From contig CAJUPS010000016.1 in NCBI GenBank assembly GCA_910588045.1, positions 1-46,405 on the forward strand: a stretch of 46,405 nt of DNA. The letters run 5' to 3'. The notes under the pieces are model-generated. The model had not been told where the DNA came from and made no database searches. It was given only the letters and a program-made list of their open reading frames with translations. Made by a program: the position numbers and the translations under genes. Below, piece after piece: positions 24,328 through 34,934 of the stretch (position 1 is its first letter; every line of letters begins with the position of its first letter). This DNA comes from an uncultured Oscillospiraceae bacterium (lineage in GTDB: Bacteria > Bacillota > Clostridia > Oscillospirales > Oscillospiraceae).

Positions 24328-25782
24328 TCAATCTTCCTCGTAGGCCAGATCCGTCGTGGGATTCTTGGGCGGGAAGATTTTGGAGAACACCAGGAAGAAG
24401 ATCAGCGCCACCACCAGTCCGGGGATGATGGGCTGGCTGAGCTTCACGCCGAACAGCACGCCCTTGGACACCTGCTCCAGGTAGACCACCACGATCGTAT
24501 CGGAGATCAGCGCCGCGATGGTGCCCGCCGTGGAAGCGCCCTTCCAGTAGTGGCCCAGCACGTAGGGGAAGAACGCGCCCGCCGCCCGGAGGGTGAAGCA
24601 GAACATCAGCAGGGAGACGATGCTGCCGGTGTTGAACAGGGCCACGAACATGGCCGCCACGCCGCAGATGGCCATGGTGATCTGGGTGACCCGCATGACC
24701 TCCTTACTGGAGGCCTTGGGGTTGATGACGGTGTGGTAGATGTCGTTGGCAAAGATGGAGCCCGCCCCCAGCAGGTCGGAGTCGGAGGAGGACATGGTGG
24801 CGGAGATGATGCCCGCGAAGAGCAGGCCGCAGATGATGGAGGGCATGACCTTCACCGCCAGCACCGGCAGGGCGTAGCGGGCGCCCACGTCGGCAAACTC
24901 CGCAGCGCTGAAGGTGCCCATGTTGAGGAGGGCCAGGGTGATGATGCCCAGCACAGCGGGGATAAAGGCGTAGATGAAGTTCACCAGGGCGGCCAGGATG
25001 GAGCCCTGCCGCGCGGCCTTGCCGTCACGGGCGGCGTAGTAGCGGGAGACCGCCTCCTGGCCCACCGTGAAGGTTGCCACATACATGATGATCAGCGAGA
25101 TCACCGCCGTGGGGCTGTAGCCCTTGAACATATCGAAGGTCTCGGCGGGCACGTTGGCCGTCACATTGCTCCAGCCGCCCGCCGTATTCAGGGCGAAGGG
25201 GACGGCAATGATCATGCCGATGACGATGAGGAACACCTGGACGAAGTCCGTCAGGGTGACGCTCCACAGTCCGCCCATGATGGAATAAATGGTGACCACC
25301 ACCGCCACCACCAGCACGGCGGTCTTATAGCTGATGCCCAGCATGGTGGAGAGGATGACGGCGGAGGCGATGAACTGGCTGGCCGTCGCGCCAATGAGGG
25401 GCAGGAGCATAATAACGGCGGTCACGAGGCCCGCGCTCTTGCCGTAGCGGCGGCGGAAATACTCAGGGACGGTCTTGACCTCGGCGGCCCGGAACTTGGG
25501 GGCCAGGAAGGTCAATATCACGAAAGCGCAGCCCATGGTGATGATGTACCAGGCGGCGGAGAGGCCGTGGCTCTCCATACCCTGCTGCACCACGCCCAGG
25601 GAGCTGCCGCCGCCGATCTCCGTGGCGGCCAGGGTGCCCGCCATCAGGAAGGGCCCCAGGCGGCGTCCGGCCACCATGAAATCCGTATTGGAGGTGATCT
25701 TTGTCGAGGAATACCAGCCGATGAAGAGCATGACCAGCAGGTAAATGACGACGATGGCTGTGACAACGAAATTGACTTGCAT
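24328..25782 (-). CDS. Sodium:solute symporter (SSS family)
   Basis: The 484-residue transporter has about 13 membrane segments. It has the SSS marks FMVAGRRLGPFLMAGTLAATEIGGGSS near residues 35-60, a GGLWSVTLTDFVQ segment, and ATMSSSDSDLLGAGSIFANDIY near 330 that carries sodium-site serines. It imports a small organic solute with sodium. The partner deacylase suggests an amino-acid or acyl-amino-acid substrate, but the sequence does not settle it. Its promoter faces away from the ygeY-like gene. Confidence 0.93.
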   Translation of the reverse strand: MQVNFVVTAIVVIYLLVMLFIGWYSSTKITSNTDFMVAGRRLGPFLMAGTLAATEIGGGSSLGVVQQGMESHGLSAAWYIITMGCAFVILTFLAPKFRAAEVKTVPEYFRRRYGKSAGLVTAVIMLLPLIGATASQFIASAVILSTMLGISYKTAVLVVAVVVTIYSIMGGLWSVTLTDFVQVFLIVIGMIIAVPFALNTAGGWSNVTANVPAETFDMFKGYSPTAVISLIIMYVATFTVGQEAVSRYYAARDGKAARQGSILAALVNFIYAFIPAVLGIITLALLNMGTFSAAEFADVGARYALPVLAVKVMPSIICGLLFAGIISATMSSSDSDLLGAGSIFANDIYHTVINPKASSKEVMRVTQITMAICGVAAMFVALFNTGSIVSLLMFCFTLRAAGAFFPYVLGHYWKGASTAGTIAALISDTIVVVYLEQVSKGVLFGVKLSQPIIPGLVVALIFFLVFSKIFPPKNPTTDLAYEED

Positions 25783-25858
25783 AAACTCTCTCTCCTTTTC
25801 TCAACACTGAACGTTAGGGTTCTGCCGGGGGACCTCCCTCCTTTCCTAAGCTGTGCCC

Positions 25859-25887
25859 AGCATACCATATTTTTCCGGCGGTGTAAA
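25859..25887 (-). promoter_or_regulatory. Promoter of the symporter-deacylase operon
   Basis: TTTACA (25887-25882), 17 bases, then TATGCT (25864-25859). The -10 is preceded by TGG, giving an extended -10. It lies 77 bases upstream of the symporter start. Confidence 0.65.
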
Positions 25888-25958
25888 GCGTTTCTTGAAA
25901 AAACCTCCAAGAGAAAAGCCGCTTCCCCTCTATATTTTAGTTAATTTTTATGTACCCC

Positions 25959-25987
25959 TTCCCAATCCGGTGCGGCGGTGGTATAAT
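25959..25987 (+). promoter_or_regulatory. Promoter of the ygeY-like gene
   Basis: TATAAT at 25982-25987 is preceded by TGG (extended -10). The -35 at 25959-25964 is TTCCCA with 17-base spacing. It is divergent from the symporter promoter in the same 236-base gap, so shared regulation is possible. Confidence 0.6.
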
Positions 25988-26018
25988 GGGGCAGAAAACG
26001 AACAGGAGGATACCCGCT

Positions 26019-27197
26019 ATGATTCTGACCCAGGAGAGAAAAGACGAAATGCTCGCCCTGACCTGCGCCCTGGTCTCCCAGCAGAGCTATTCCGGTCACG
26101 AGGACGGTGCGGCGGAAGAGCTGATGCGCTATCTGACCGCCGGCGGCTTCGACTACGTGGAGACGGACCGGTACGGAAACGTCACCGGTCGGCTCAGGGG
26201 CCCCCGGCCCGGCCCGAGGGTCCTCTTCGACGGACATCTGGACACGGTCCCTGTGGCGAATCCCGCTGCGTGGAAGCATCCGCCCTTCGCGCCGGAGGTG
26301 TCGGAGGGGCGGCTCTACGGGCGGGGGACCAGCGACATGAAGGGGGCGGTGGCCGCTTTCACCGCCGCGGCCAAATTCTTCGCCCAGGACCACGATTTCC
26401 CCGGGGAGATCTGGGTGGCCGGGGTGGTCCACGAGGAGTGCTTCGAGGGCGTGGCCGCCCGGAGCGTCAGCGAAAAGGTGCGGCCGGACTATGTGGTCAT
26501 CGGCGAGGCGTCGGAATGTAATCTGAAGATCGGCCAGCGGGGCCGGGCGGAGCTCGTGGTGGAGACCTTCGGCGTACCGGCCCACTCCGCCAACCCGGAG
26601 AAGGGCGTCAACGCCGTGTATGGCATGTGCCGGGCCGTGGAGGCGCTGCGGCAGCTGGAGGTTCCGGAACATCCGGTACTCGGCCGGGGCATCCTGGAGC
26701 TGACGGACATCCGGTCCGACCCCTACCCCGGCGCCTCCGTCGTCCCCTTCTACTGCCGGGCCACGTATGACCGGCGATTGCTGGTGGGGGAGACGCCGGA
26801 GAGCGTCCTGTCGCCCGTCCGGGCCGCGCTGGAGGGCATCCCCGGCCTTCGGGCCGGCGTCTCCTTCGCCCAGGGGGAGGCGCCCTGCTGCACCGGGGAG
26901 ACGATCCGCGGAGTGCGGTTTTTCCCGGGGTGGCTGTACGAGGAGGAGGAGCCGTTTGTCCAGGCCGTTCTGGAGGAGCTGCGGCGCATCGGGCAGGACC
27001 CGGAGGTGACCCAGTACAGCTTCTGCACCAACGGCAGCCACTATGCCGGTGAGGCGGGGATCCGGACCATCGGCTATGGGCCCTCCCTGGAGTCCCTGGC
27101 CCATACGGACGACGAATATGTGGAGATCGCGCAGCTGGAAAAAGCCTGCGAGGGCTACTATGCTGTAATGAAGGCGCTGCTGCGCGAGAAAATGTAG
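26019..27197 (+). CDS. YgeY-like M20 family hydrolase (selenium-metabolism-linked)
   Basis: The 392-residue M20 di-zinc hydrolase shows FDGHLDTVP (His, Asp), YGRGTSDMKG (bridging Asp), VVHEECFEG (catalytic and ligand Glu) and VIGEAS, with a C-terminal ligand His in FCTNGSHYAGE. A dimerisation lid lies at about 175-290. It resembles E. coli YgeY, found near selenium-dependent molybdenum hydroxylase genes; the reaction is not firmly known. AGGAGG lies before the ATG at 26019. It is divergent from the deacylase and symporter genes. ArgE/DapE-like amide hydrolysis is the broad alternative. Confidence 0.88.
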   Translation: MILTQERKDEMLALTCALVSQQSYSGHEDGAAEELMRYLTAGGFDYVETDRYGNVTGRLRGPRPGPRVLFDGHLDTVPVANPAAWKHPPFAPEVSEGRLYGRGTSDMKGAVAAFTAAAKFFAQDHDFPGEIWVAGVVHEECFEGVAARSVSEKVRPDYVVIGEASECNLKIGQRGRAELVVETFGVPAHSANPEKGVNAVYGMCRAVEALRQLEVPEHPVLGRGILELTDIRSDPYPGASVVPFYCRATYDRRLLVGETPESVLSPVRAALEGIPGLRAGVSFAQGEAPCCTGETIRGVRFFPGWLYEEEEPFVQAVLEELRRIGQDPEVTQYSFCTNGSHYAGEAGIRTIGYGPSLESLAHTDDEYVEIAQLEKACEGYYAVMKALLREKM

Positions 27198-27211
27198 CGA
27201 AAACCAGCATA

Positions 27212-27249
27212 AAAGCCCCAGGGCGCGTTCTGACGCGCCCTGGGGCTTT
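27212..27249. terminator. Bidirectional terminator between convergent genes
   Basis: A perfect 16-bp stem (27212-27227 with 27234-27249) has a 6-base loop TTCTGA and AAA/TTT at its foot. It stands between the ygeY-like gene (plus) and the superoxide dismutase gene (minus) and can serve both. Confidence 0.85.
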
Positions 27250-27254
27250 CGCTT

Positions 27255-27896
27255 TTATCCCACTCCACCGTTCTTCTTTCGTGCATCCAAGTACCGCTGC
27301 TCCGCCAGGCTCCAGTTGATGAGGGAAAACCAGGTGTCCACGTAGGCGGCCTTGTTGAAGTGCTCCATGGGCAGATAGGCGTGCTCCCACATATCCAGGA
27401 TCAGGATCGGCGTTACGGAGGCCAACGGGACCACCTCGTTGTTGCTGGTGGTGGCAATATGGATGCCCCGGTTGCCCTCCGCCACCAGCCAGACCCAGCC
27501 GGACCCGATGATGCTCTCCGCCGCCTCGATCAGAAGCCGCTTGAATTGCGCAATGGAGCCATAGGTAGACGCGATCTCCTCCGTCAGCTGGTTGAAGGGA
27601 GGCGCTCCCGCCTTGCAGGCGGTGCCCTCAAAGTAGAGCTGGTGGTTGTACACCGCCCCCGCCGCGTTCTTCAGCCTTGAAAGCTGCGTCGTGGGGAGAT
27701 TGTAGTCCTCCGTCAGCAGCTGGTACAGCGTGCGATCCGTCAGCCGGTGACGCACCACCAGATTGTTGAGCTCATACACCACCTCCGTATAATACTTGTC
27801 ATGGTGATAATAGAGCGTATTGGCATCGCAGTGGGGCATCAGCGCTATGTAGCTGTAGGGGAGCGGGAATATCTGAAAGGGAAAGTATTGCTCCAT
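27255..27896 (-). CDS. Fe/Mn superoxide dismutase family protein
   Basis: The 213-residue protein keeps all four metal ligands: His in LYYHHDKYY, His in AGAVYNHQLYFEG, and Asp and His in LDMWEHAYL. It also keeps the domain signature GSGWVWLV and the C-terminal INWSLAEQRY. It would convert superoxide to peroxide and oxygen. The ATG at 27896 has AAAGGAGG six bases upstream; longer readings run into tuf's terminator. The sequence is divergent from classical SodA/SodB (for example LPYSYIALMPHCDANTLYY), so activity is likely but metal choice is open. Confidence 0.88.
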   Translation of the reverse strand: MEQYFPFQIFPLPYSYIALMPHCDANTLYYHHDKYYTEVVYELNNLVVRHRLTDRTLYQLLTEDYNLPTTQLSRLKNAAGAVYNHQLYFEGTACKAGAPPFNQLTEEIASTYGSIAQFKRLLIEAAESIIGSGWVWLVAEGNRGIHIATTSNNEVVPLASVTPILILDMWEHAYLPMEHFNKAAYVDTWFSLINWSLAEQRYLDARKKNGGVG

Positions 27897-28012
27897 ACCA
27901 AACCTCCTTTTGCGCATGGTATCCCAGTATATGCGCCGCTTCGGAAGTCTGTGCCGCCCCCTCGCTGCAAAGGGCCGAGCCCAACCCTCCTTTGCCCCTG
28001 AAGGCACACAAA

Positions 28013-28040
28013 AAGGCGGACACCTTCCGGTGTCCGCCTT
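28013..28040 (-). terminator. Terminator of tuf
   Basis: AAGGCGGACACC and GGTGTCCGCCTT form a 12-bp stem with a 4-base loop. On the minus strand it is followed by TTTTTGTG. It lies 12 bases after the tuf stop. Confidence 0.88.
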
Positions 28041-28052
28041 AAGGGGTCTCAA

Positions 28053-29255
28053 TTACTCAGCGATGTCGATAACAACGCCGGAGCCAACGGTACGGCCGCC
28101 CTCGCGGATAGCGAAGCGGAGGCCCTTCTCGATGGCGATGGGGGTGATCAGCTCAACGTTCATGTCCACGTTGTCGCCGGGCATGCACATCTCAACGCCC
28201 TCGGGCAGGGAGATGACGCCGGTCACGTCGGTGGTACGGAAGTAGAACTGGGGACGATAGTTGTTGAAGAAGGGGGTGTGACGGCCGCCTTCATCCTTGC
28301 TCAGGACGTACACCTGGCCCACGAACTTGGTGTGGGGGTGAATGGAGCCGGGCTTAGCCAGAACCTGGCCGCGCTCGATCTCGGTCTTGGCAACGCCGCG
28401 CAGCAGGCAGCCCGCGTTGTCACCGGCCTCGACGTAATCCAGGGTCTTGTGGAACATCTCCATGGAGGTGACGACGGTGGTGCGCTTCTCGTCGGTGAGG
28501 CCCACGATCTCGACGGTCTCACCGGCCTTCAGCTGGCCGCGCTCCACACGGCCAGTGGCCACGGTGCCGCGGCCGGAGATGGTGAACACGTCCTCGACGG
28601 GCATCAGGAAGGGCATGTCGGCCTTGCGGTCGGGGGTGGGGATATAACTGTCGACAGCGTCCATCAGCTCCTTGATGCAGGCATACTCGGGAGCGGCGGG
28701 ATCGGTGCTCTCGCTGACCAGAGCGTTCAGAGCGGAACCCTTGATGATGGGGATGTCGTCACCGGGGAATTCGTAGAAGCTCAAGGTCTCGCGGACCTCC
28801 ATCTCCACCAGCTCCAGCAGCTCCTCGTCATCCACCTGGTCGCACTTGTTGAGGAACACGATGATGGCGGGCACGCCTACCTGACGGGCCAGCAGGATGT
28901 GCTCCTTGGTCTGGGCCATGGGGCCGTCGGTGGCGGCGATGACCAGGATGGCGCCGTCCATCTGCGCAGCGCCGGTGATCATGTTCTTGATATAGTCGGC
29001 GTGGCCCGGGCAGTCAACGTGGGCATAGTGACGGTTGTCGGTCTCGTACTCCACGTGGGCGGTGTTGATGGTGATGCCGCGCTCGCGCTCCTCGGGAGCC
29101 TTGTCGATGCTGGAGTAGTCGGTGTAGTCAGCCTTGCCCTGGAAAGCCAGGAACTTGGTGATGGCGGCGGTCAGAGTGGTCTTGCCGTGGTCAACGTGGC
29201 CGATGGTGCCGATGTTGACATGGGGCTTGCTTCTTTCAAATTTTTGCTTGGCCAT
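28053..29255 (-). CDS. tuf: Elongation factor Tu
   Basis: This GTPase delivers aminoacyl-tRNA to the ribosome. The 400-residue protein has GHVDHGKTTLTAAI (G1), RGITINTAHVEY (switch I), DCPGHADY (G3, with catalytic His) and NKCDQVDD (G4), plus the two beta-barrel domains ending VGSGVVIDIAE. AAGGAGG precedes the ATG. It follows fusA but has its own promoter in the 129-base gap. Confidence 0.99.
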   Translation of the reverse strand: MAKQKFERSKPHVNIGTIGHVDHGKTTLTAAITKFLAFQGKADYTDYSSIDKAPEERERGITINTAHVEYETDNRHYAHVDCPGHADYIKNMITGAAQMDGAILVIAATDGPMAQTKEHILLARQVGVPAIIVFLNKCDQVDDEELLELVEMEVRETLSFYEFPGDDIPIIKGSALNALVSESTDPAAPEYACIKELMDAVDSYIPTPDRKADMPFLMPVEDVFTISGRGTVATGRVERGQLKAGETVEIVGLTDEKRTTVVTSMEMFHKTLDYVEAGDNAGCLLRGVAKTEIERGQVLAKPGSIHPHTKFVGQVYVLSKDEGGRHTPFFNNYRPQFYFRTTDVTGVISLPEGVEMCMPGDNVDMNVELITPIAIEKGLRFAIREGGRTVGSGVVIDIAE

Positions 29256-29293
29256 TGGGAATTTCCTCCTTAACGGTTAAATGAATAATTTGG

Positions 29294-29349
29294 GTCAGCA
29301 GAAAAGCTCATTATGCTGACATTCTACAACAAGTCCGCAGAAAAAGCAA
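29294..29349 (-). promoter_or_regulatory. tuf promoter and 5' leader hairpin
   Basis: TTGCTT (29349-29344), 17 bases, TAGAAT (29326-29321). Directly downstream the leader can form GTCAGCA/TGCTGAC (29320-29314 with 29300-29294). The promoter sits inside another stem, AAGTCCG/CGGACTT, which may help end fusA messages. Confidence 0.6.
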
Positions 29350-29384
29350 TCCTAAAAACGGACTTTACCAGGAATATTTTGGAT

Positions 29385-31496
<2,112 letters not shown>

Positions 31497-31511
31497 ACTG
31501 CTCCTCCTAAC

Positions 31512-31982
31512 TTACCAACGGAAATGGGCGAAGGCCTTGTTGGACTCGGCCATCTTGTGGGTGTCCTCGCGCTTTTTCACAGCGGAGCCGGTATTGTTGG
31601 CTGCGTCCATGATCTCACCGGCCAGGCGCTCGGCCATGGTCCGCTCACTGCGGGAGCGGGCGTAGCTGGTCAGCCAGCGCAGACCCAGGGTCTGACGGCG
31701 GGCGGGACGAACGTCCATAGGCACCTGATAGGTGGCGCCGCCCACACGGCGGGCCTTGACTTCCAGGCTGGGCATGATGTTGTCCATGGCGGTGGTGAAC
31801 ACCTCCAGGGGCTCCTTGTCGGTCTTGTCCTTGACGATGTCAAAGGCGCCGTACACGATCTTCTGCGCAACGCCCTTCTTGCCATCGAGCATGATGGAGT
31901 TGACCAGCTTGGTCACCAGAACGCTGTTGTACATAGGATCGGGCAGAATTTCTCTTTTGGGAACATTACCTCTTCTGGGCAC
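31512..31982 (-). CDS. rpsG: Ribosomal protein S7
   Basis: This 30S head protein nucleates 16S rRNA 3'-domain assembly. It has 156 residues when started at the GTG at 31982 (AAGGAGGG seven bases upstream), which is the standard length. The start PRRGNVPKREILPDP and LVNSIMLDGKKGVAQKI match the family. An ATG six codons earlier lies inside the ribosome binding site and is rejected. Confidence 0.98.
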   Translation of the reverse strand: MPRRGNVPKREILPDPMYNSVLVTKLVNSIMLDGKKGVAQKIVYGAFDIVKDKTDKEPLEVFTTAMDNIMPSLEVKARRVGGATYQVPMDVRPARRQTLGLRWLTSYARSRSERTMAERLAGEIMDAANNTGSAVKKREDTHKMAESNKAFAHFRW

Positions 31983-32242
31983 GATGCTTCCCTCCTTCAT
32001 TAAAATTTCATGAAATCAACGGTACTCACCAAGACAGCGCCTGCGCTGGCTTGGGGGACAGTCGTTCGGCGCCAGCCGAATGACGTCCCTGACGCCCCCT
32101 TCGAGATGGGGGCCTCTTCCAGCGAAGCAAGCGTCATCCCGGGTGTTTCGTCTGCCAAAGAGGGTTGGGGTCACAGTTTCTTCTTTATAGGGAAAAGAAA
32201 ACTATGTTCAACCATTTCGGCAAAGCGATTCGGACTCGCTCC
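31983..32242 (-). other. Long structured spacer between rpsL and rpsG
   Basis: The gap is unusually long for this pair. It contains GTCGTTCGGC/GCCGAATGAC (32061-32084, one G-T pair) and GCCCCC/GGGGGC (32094-32113). No gene and no T-tract terminator are seen. It could be an RNA-processing or translational control site; S7 represses this operon in other bacteria, but no known S7 site was recognised. Confidence 0.5.
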
Positions 32243-32659
32243 TTACTTGGACTTCGGGCGCTTGGCGCCGTACTTGGAGCGGGCCTGCATACGGCCCTGA
32301 ACGCCCTGGGTATCCAGCGTACCACGGATAATGTGGTAGCGGACGCCAGGCAGATCCTTGACACGGCCGCCGCGGATCATGACCACGGAGTGCTCCTGGA
32401 GGGAGTGGCCCACGCCGGGGATATAGGCGGTGACCTCGTAGCCGTTGGTCAGGCGCACACGGGCGATCTTCCGCAGGGCGGAGTTGGGCTTCTTGGGGGT
32501 CGCTGTACGCACCGCAGTGCAGACGCCGCGCTTCTGGGGGGAGGGCAGATCGGTCTCCTTGTTCTTCAGCGTGTTCAGACCGTACTGCATGGCGGGGGCG
32601 GTGGACTTGTAGGTCGCCTGCTCCCGGCCCTTGCGAACCAGTTGGTTGAAAGTAGGCAT
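32243..32659 (-). CDS. rpsL: Ribosomal protein S12
   Basis: This decoding-centre protein has 138 residues. It shows MPTFNQLVRKGR, the streptomycin-region TPKKPNSALRK and the second loop EHSVVMIRGGRVKDLPGVRYH, both with wild-type lysines. The C-terminus is RSKYGAKRPKSK. It is preceded by the L7Ae-like gene and followed by rpsG. Confidence 0.98.
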   Translation of the reverse strand: MPTFNQLVRKGREQATYKSTAPAMQYGLNTLKNKETDLPSPQKRGVCTAVRTATPKKPNSALRKIARVRLTNGYEVTAYIPGVGHSLQEHSVVMIRGGRVKDLPGVRYHIIRGTLDTQGVQGRMQARSKYGAKRPKSK

Positions 32660-32760
32660 AGTTTTCTCCTTTCTTGAAAGATGGGAGCTGTCGCTCCTTT
32701 TTATTTTTTACAGGATGGCGCGAGACTATCCTGAAAAAACCGAATCAGTGGAAATTTTCC

Positions 32761-33003
32761 TTACCGCAGGAGGGTAACCACCGCGGCGCTCACCTGGATG
32801 CCCGCGGCCTGCCCCAGTTCCCGCATGGCGTAGCGGTCCACTACGGGCACGTCCCGTTCTGCGCACAGCGCCCGTAGGGGCTCCGTCAGAGCGGGGTCCG
32901 CGTCCCTGGCCAGGTAGACGGCCCGGGCCTGCCCCTCCCGCAGAGCGCGGCGGGACTGCTTCGCACCGGAAACGCGGTTTCCGGAAAGTAGCTCCTTCAG
33001 CAA
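32761..33003 (-). CDS. L7Ae/L30e/S12e/Gadd45 family ribosomal protein (YbxF-like)
   Basis: The 80-residue protein has the k-turn-binding fold pattern: VSGAKQSRRALREGQARAVYLARDADP, then VPVVDRYAMRELGQAAGI. B. subtilis YbxF occupies the same place before rpsL. The start is TTG at 33003, with AAAGGAGG seven bases upstream. rpoB-rpoC, which often precede it, are not here; its own promoter is. Confidence 0.92.
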   Translation of the reverse strand: MLKELLSGNRVSGAKQSRRALREGQARAVYLARDADPALTEPLRALCAERDVPVVDRYAMRELGQAAGIQVSAAVVTLLR

Positions 33004-33059
33004 GAGGAGACCTCCTTTGACGCGCCAAAATTCGCGGAAATCTTTCCACGCGGTTGTAA

Positions 33060-33088
33060 ATTATACCACAGAGTCCTCTCTCCGTCAA
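33060..33088 (-). promoter_or_regulatory. Strong SigA promoter of the L7Ae-rpsL-rpsG-fusA operon
   Basis: TTGACG (33088-33083), 17 bases and a consensus TATAAT (33065-33060), the latter preceded by TGG, make the best promoter in the window. It lies 57 bases upstream of the TTG start, as expected for a translation operon. Confidence 0.85.
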
Positions 33089-33127
33089 GCAAATTTTTCA
33101 CAAATTTCTCTGATTTTTCCCGCATTT

Positions 33128-34420
33128 TTAACGCAAAGAGGATACCGCCGCATTCACGCTCTCCTCCTCCCGCCTCTGGCGGGCGTTTGCCAGCATCAAT
33201 TTCAGACGGTTCTCCTGATTCACTTTCGTGGCCCCGGCGTCGTAGTCGATGGCCACGATGTTCACATTCGGATTCTTCTCCTTGATGGGCTTCATCATGC
33301 CCTTGCCGCAGATATGGTTGGGGAGACATCCGAAGGGCTGGGTGCACACGATGTTCCCCACGCCCTTGTCCGCCAGCTCCAGCATCTCCGCCGTCAGGAG
33401 CCAGCCCTCCCCCATCTTGACCCCCATGCTGATGGTTCCCTGGACCAGACCGATGGTGTGCGTAAAGAGGGTGGGCGGCTCGAACCGCCCGTGGGACCGG
33501 ATGGCCTCGATCATGTCCCGCTCCTTGTCCACCAGGTAGCGGTAGGCGATCTGATAGGCGATCTGAACGTTCTTTTGCATCCCGTAGAGCTTGCGGTCCA
33601 GCAGGTTGTTGTATACGCAGTACAGGCAGAAGTCAAGCAGTCCGGGGATCACCGCCTCGGCCCCCTCATCCACCAGGAACTGCTCCAGATTGTTGTTGCC
33701 CAGGGGGGAGTATTTCACGAAGATCTCCCCCACGATCCCCACCTTCACCTTGTCGGTGCGCTCCATGGGGATGGCGGCAAAGTTGTCCAGAATGCAGCGG
33801 TAATTCGCCTTGACCTGCCGATAGCCCGCCTTGCCTCCGGAGGTCATCTCTTCCGCGAGGCGGTCCGTCCAGCGTTCCGCCAGGGACTGGGCGGACCCGC
33901 GCTCCAGCTCATAGGGCTTGCACTGGTTCACCAGCGTCATGAGCAGGTCTCCGTACAGCACCCCGTACATCATCTTCATCAGCAGCGGCAGGGTCAGCTG
34001 AAACCCGGGGTGCTTCTCCAGTCCCGCCAGGGACAGGGAGATCACCGGCACGTGGCCCAGGTTCGCCTTCTCCAGGGCCTTGCGCAGCAGGTGGATGTAA
34101 TTGGACGCCCGGCATCCGCCGCCGGTCTGGAACAGGATCAGCGCCACCTTGTCGGGGTCGTACTTCCCGCTTTGCAGGGCGTCAATGAACTGCCCGATGA
34201 CCAGGATGGCGGGATAGCAGGTGTCGTTATGTACATATTTCAGACCCGTCTCCGCAATCCGGGGCCCGCTGGTCTCCAGCAGCTCCATCCTGTACCCGGA
34301 CCGTCCCATGACCTTGCTGATCATCTTGAAGTGCATGGGCAGCATGTTGGGCACCAGGATGGTGTGGGTCTTTTTCATCTCTTCGGTAAAGACGACGTAG
34401 CCTTTATTTTGGTCGATCAT
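33128..34420 (-). CDS. 2-hydroxyacyl-CoA dehydratase-related protein (C-terminal part of the activase system)
   Basis: The 430-residue protein resembles the C-terminal third of the large clostridial BadF-type activase/dehydratase proteins. Cysteine sites are HNDTCYPAILV, TGGGCRASNY, FCLYCVYNN and CTQPFGCLPNHICGKGM, which suggest an iron-sulfur cluster. AAAGGAA precedes the ATG. In many relatives this region is fused to the preceding activase; here the two are separated by 1.4 kb of other sequence. The physiological substrate of these large proteins is not known. Confidence 0.82.
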   Translation of the reverse strand: MIDQNKGYVVFTEEMKKTHTILVPNMLPMHFKMISKVMGRSGYRMELLETSGPRIAETGLKYVHNDTCYPAILVIGQFIDALQSGKYDPDKVALILFQTGGGCRASNYIHLLRKALEKANLGHVPVISLSLAGLEKHPGFQLTLPLLMKMMYGVLYGDLLMTLVNQCKPYELERGSAQSLAERWTDRLAEEMTSGGKAGYRQVKANYRCILDNFAAIPMERTDKVKVGIVGEIFVKYSPLGNNNLEQFLVDEGAEAVIPGLLDFCLYCVYNNLLDRKLYGMQKNVQIAYQIAYRYLVDKERDMIEAIRSHGRFEPPTLFTHTIGLVQGTISMGVKMGEGWLLTAEMLELADKGVGNIVCTQPFGCLPNHICGKGMMKPIKEKNPNVNIVAIDYDAGATKVNQENRLKLMLANARQRREEESVNAAVSSLR

Positions 34421-34934
34421 AGGGGGGTTCCTTTCTTCTTAGCCGCCTGACCGGCGGCAGGGGTTGTTTCTGTTCGATACCCCGGGGCTCCGCGCCCCGG
34501 ACGGGCGGTTCCTTTTTGCTCGTGCAAAAAGGAACCAAAAACACGCTTAAACCTACGGTTTAAGAATCCCTTCTCGGGGCCGCCCTCTGGGCGAGCCGCC
34601 TCGGCGGGGGATTTGCGGACCCTGGTTGCATAGGAAGAGTTGCACTGCCTCTGAACAACCAGTCCTTCGGACATCTGATCTATGCTCTGGTGGTCAACCA
34701 GCTCCGGCTGACGCCCTGTTAATGGGGTAGAGCCATCTATATGGCCTTCTATCGAAAATTTTTCTGCTCTGTTGCACACTGCACAGCAACTTTTCCCGCT
34801 TTTCAGCGTAAAGCTGAGGGAAGACAAACCTCCAAGTTTGCAGGCACTAAAGCAAGTCGATGTCCGGCCCGGTACAAGGCCCGCACAGTCGGACTACCCA
34901 AAGAACTGTTGCAATCGCTCCTTGATAATTGAAT
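34421..34934. repeat. Repeat-rich intergenic region
   Basis: No credible gene is seen. It holds GGTTCCTTTTTGC/GCAAAAAGGAACC (34507-34536), ACCAAAAACACG and a second stem CTTAAACC/GGTTTAAG (34546-34564), then AATCCC. This is the same layout as 46133-46200. Further right are several small hairpins and the 15-mer CTCCGGCTGACGCCC (34702-34716), present inverted at 46380-46394. Open frames here look like translations of the repeat, not proteins. Confidence 0.6.

Noticed and set aside
34605..34616. Shared CGCAAATCCCC string between the riboswitch leader and the 34.6-kb repeat region
   Set aside because: The 11-base match does not extend on either side and is best treated as chance.
34417..34827. 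136-residue minus-strand frame, and a 63-residue plus-strand frame at 34741-34932
   Set aside because: Both cross the hairpin repeats and small palindromes, have no family resemblance and no good ribosome binding site. They look like translated repeat.
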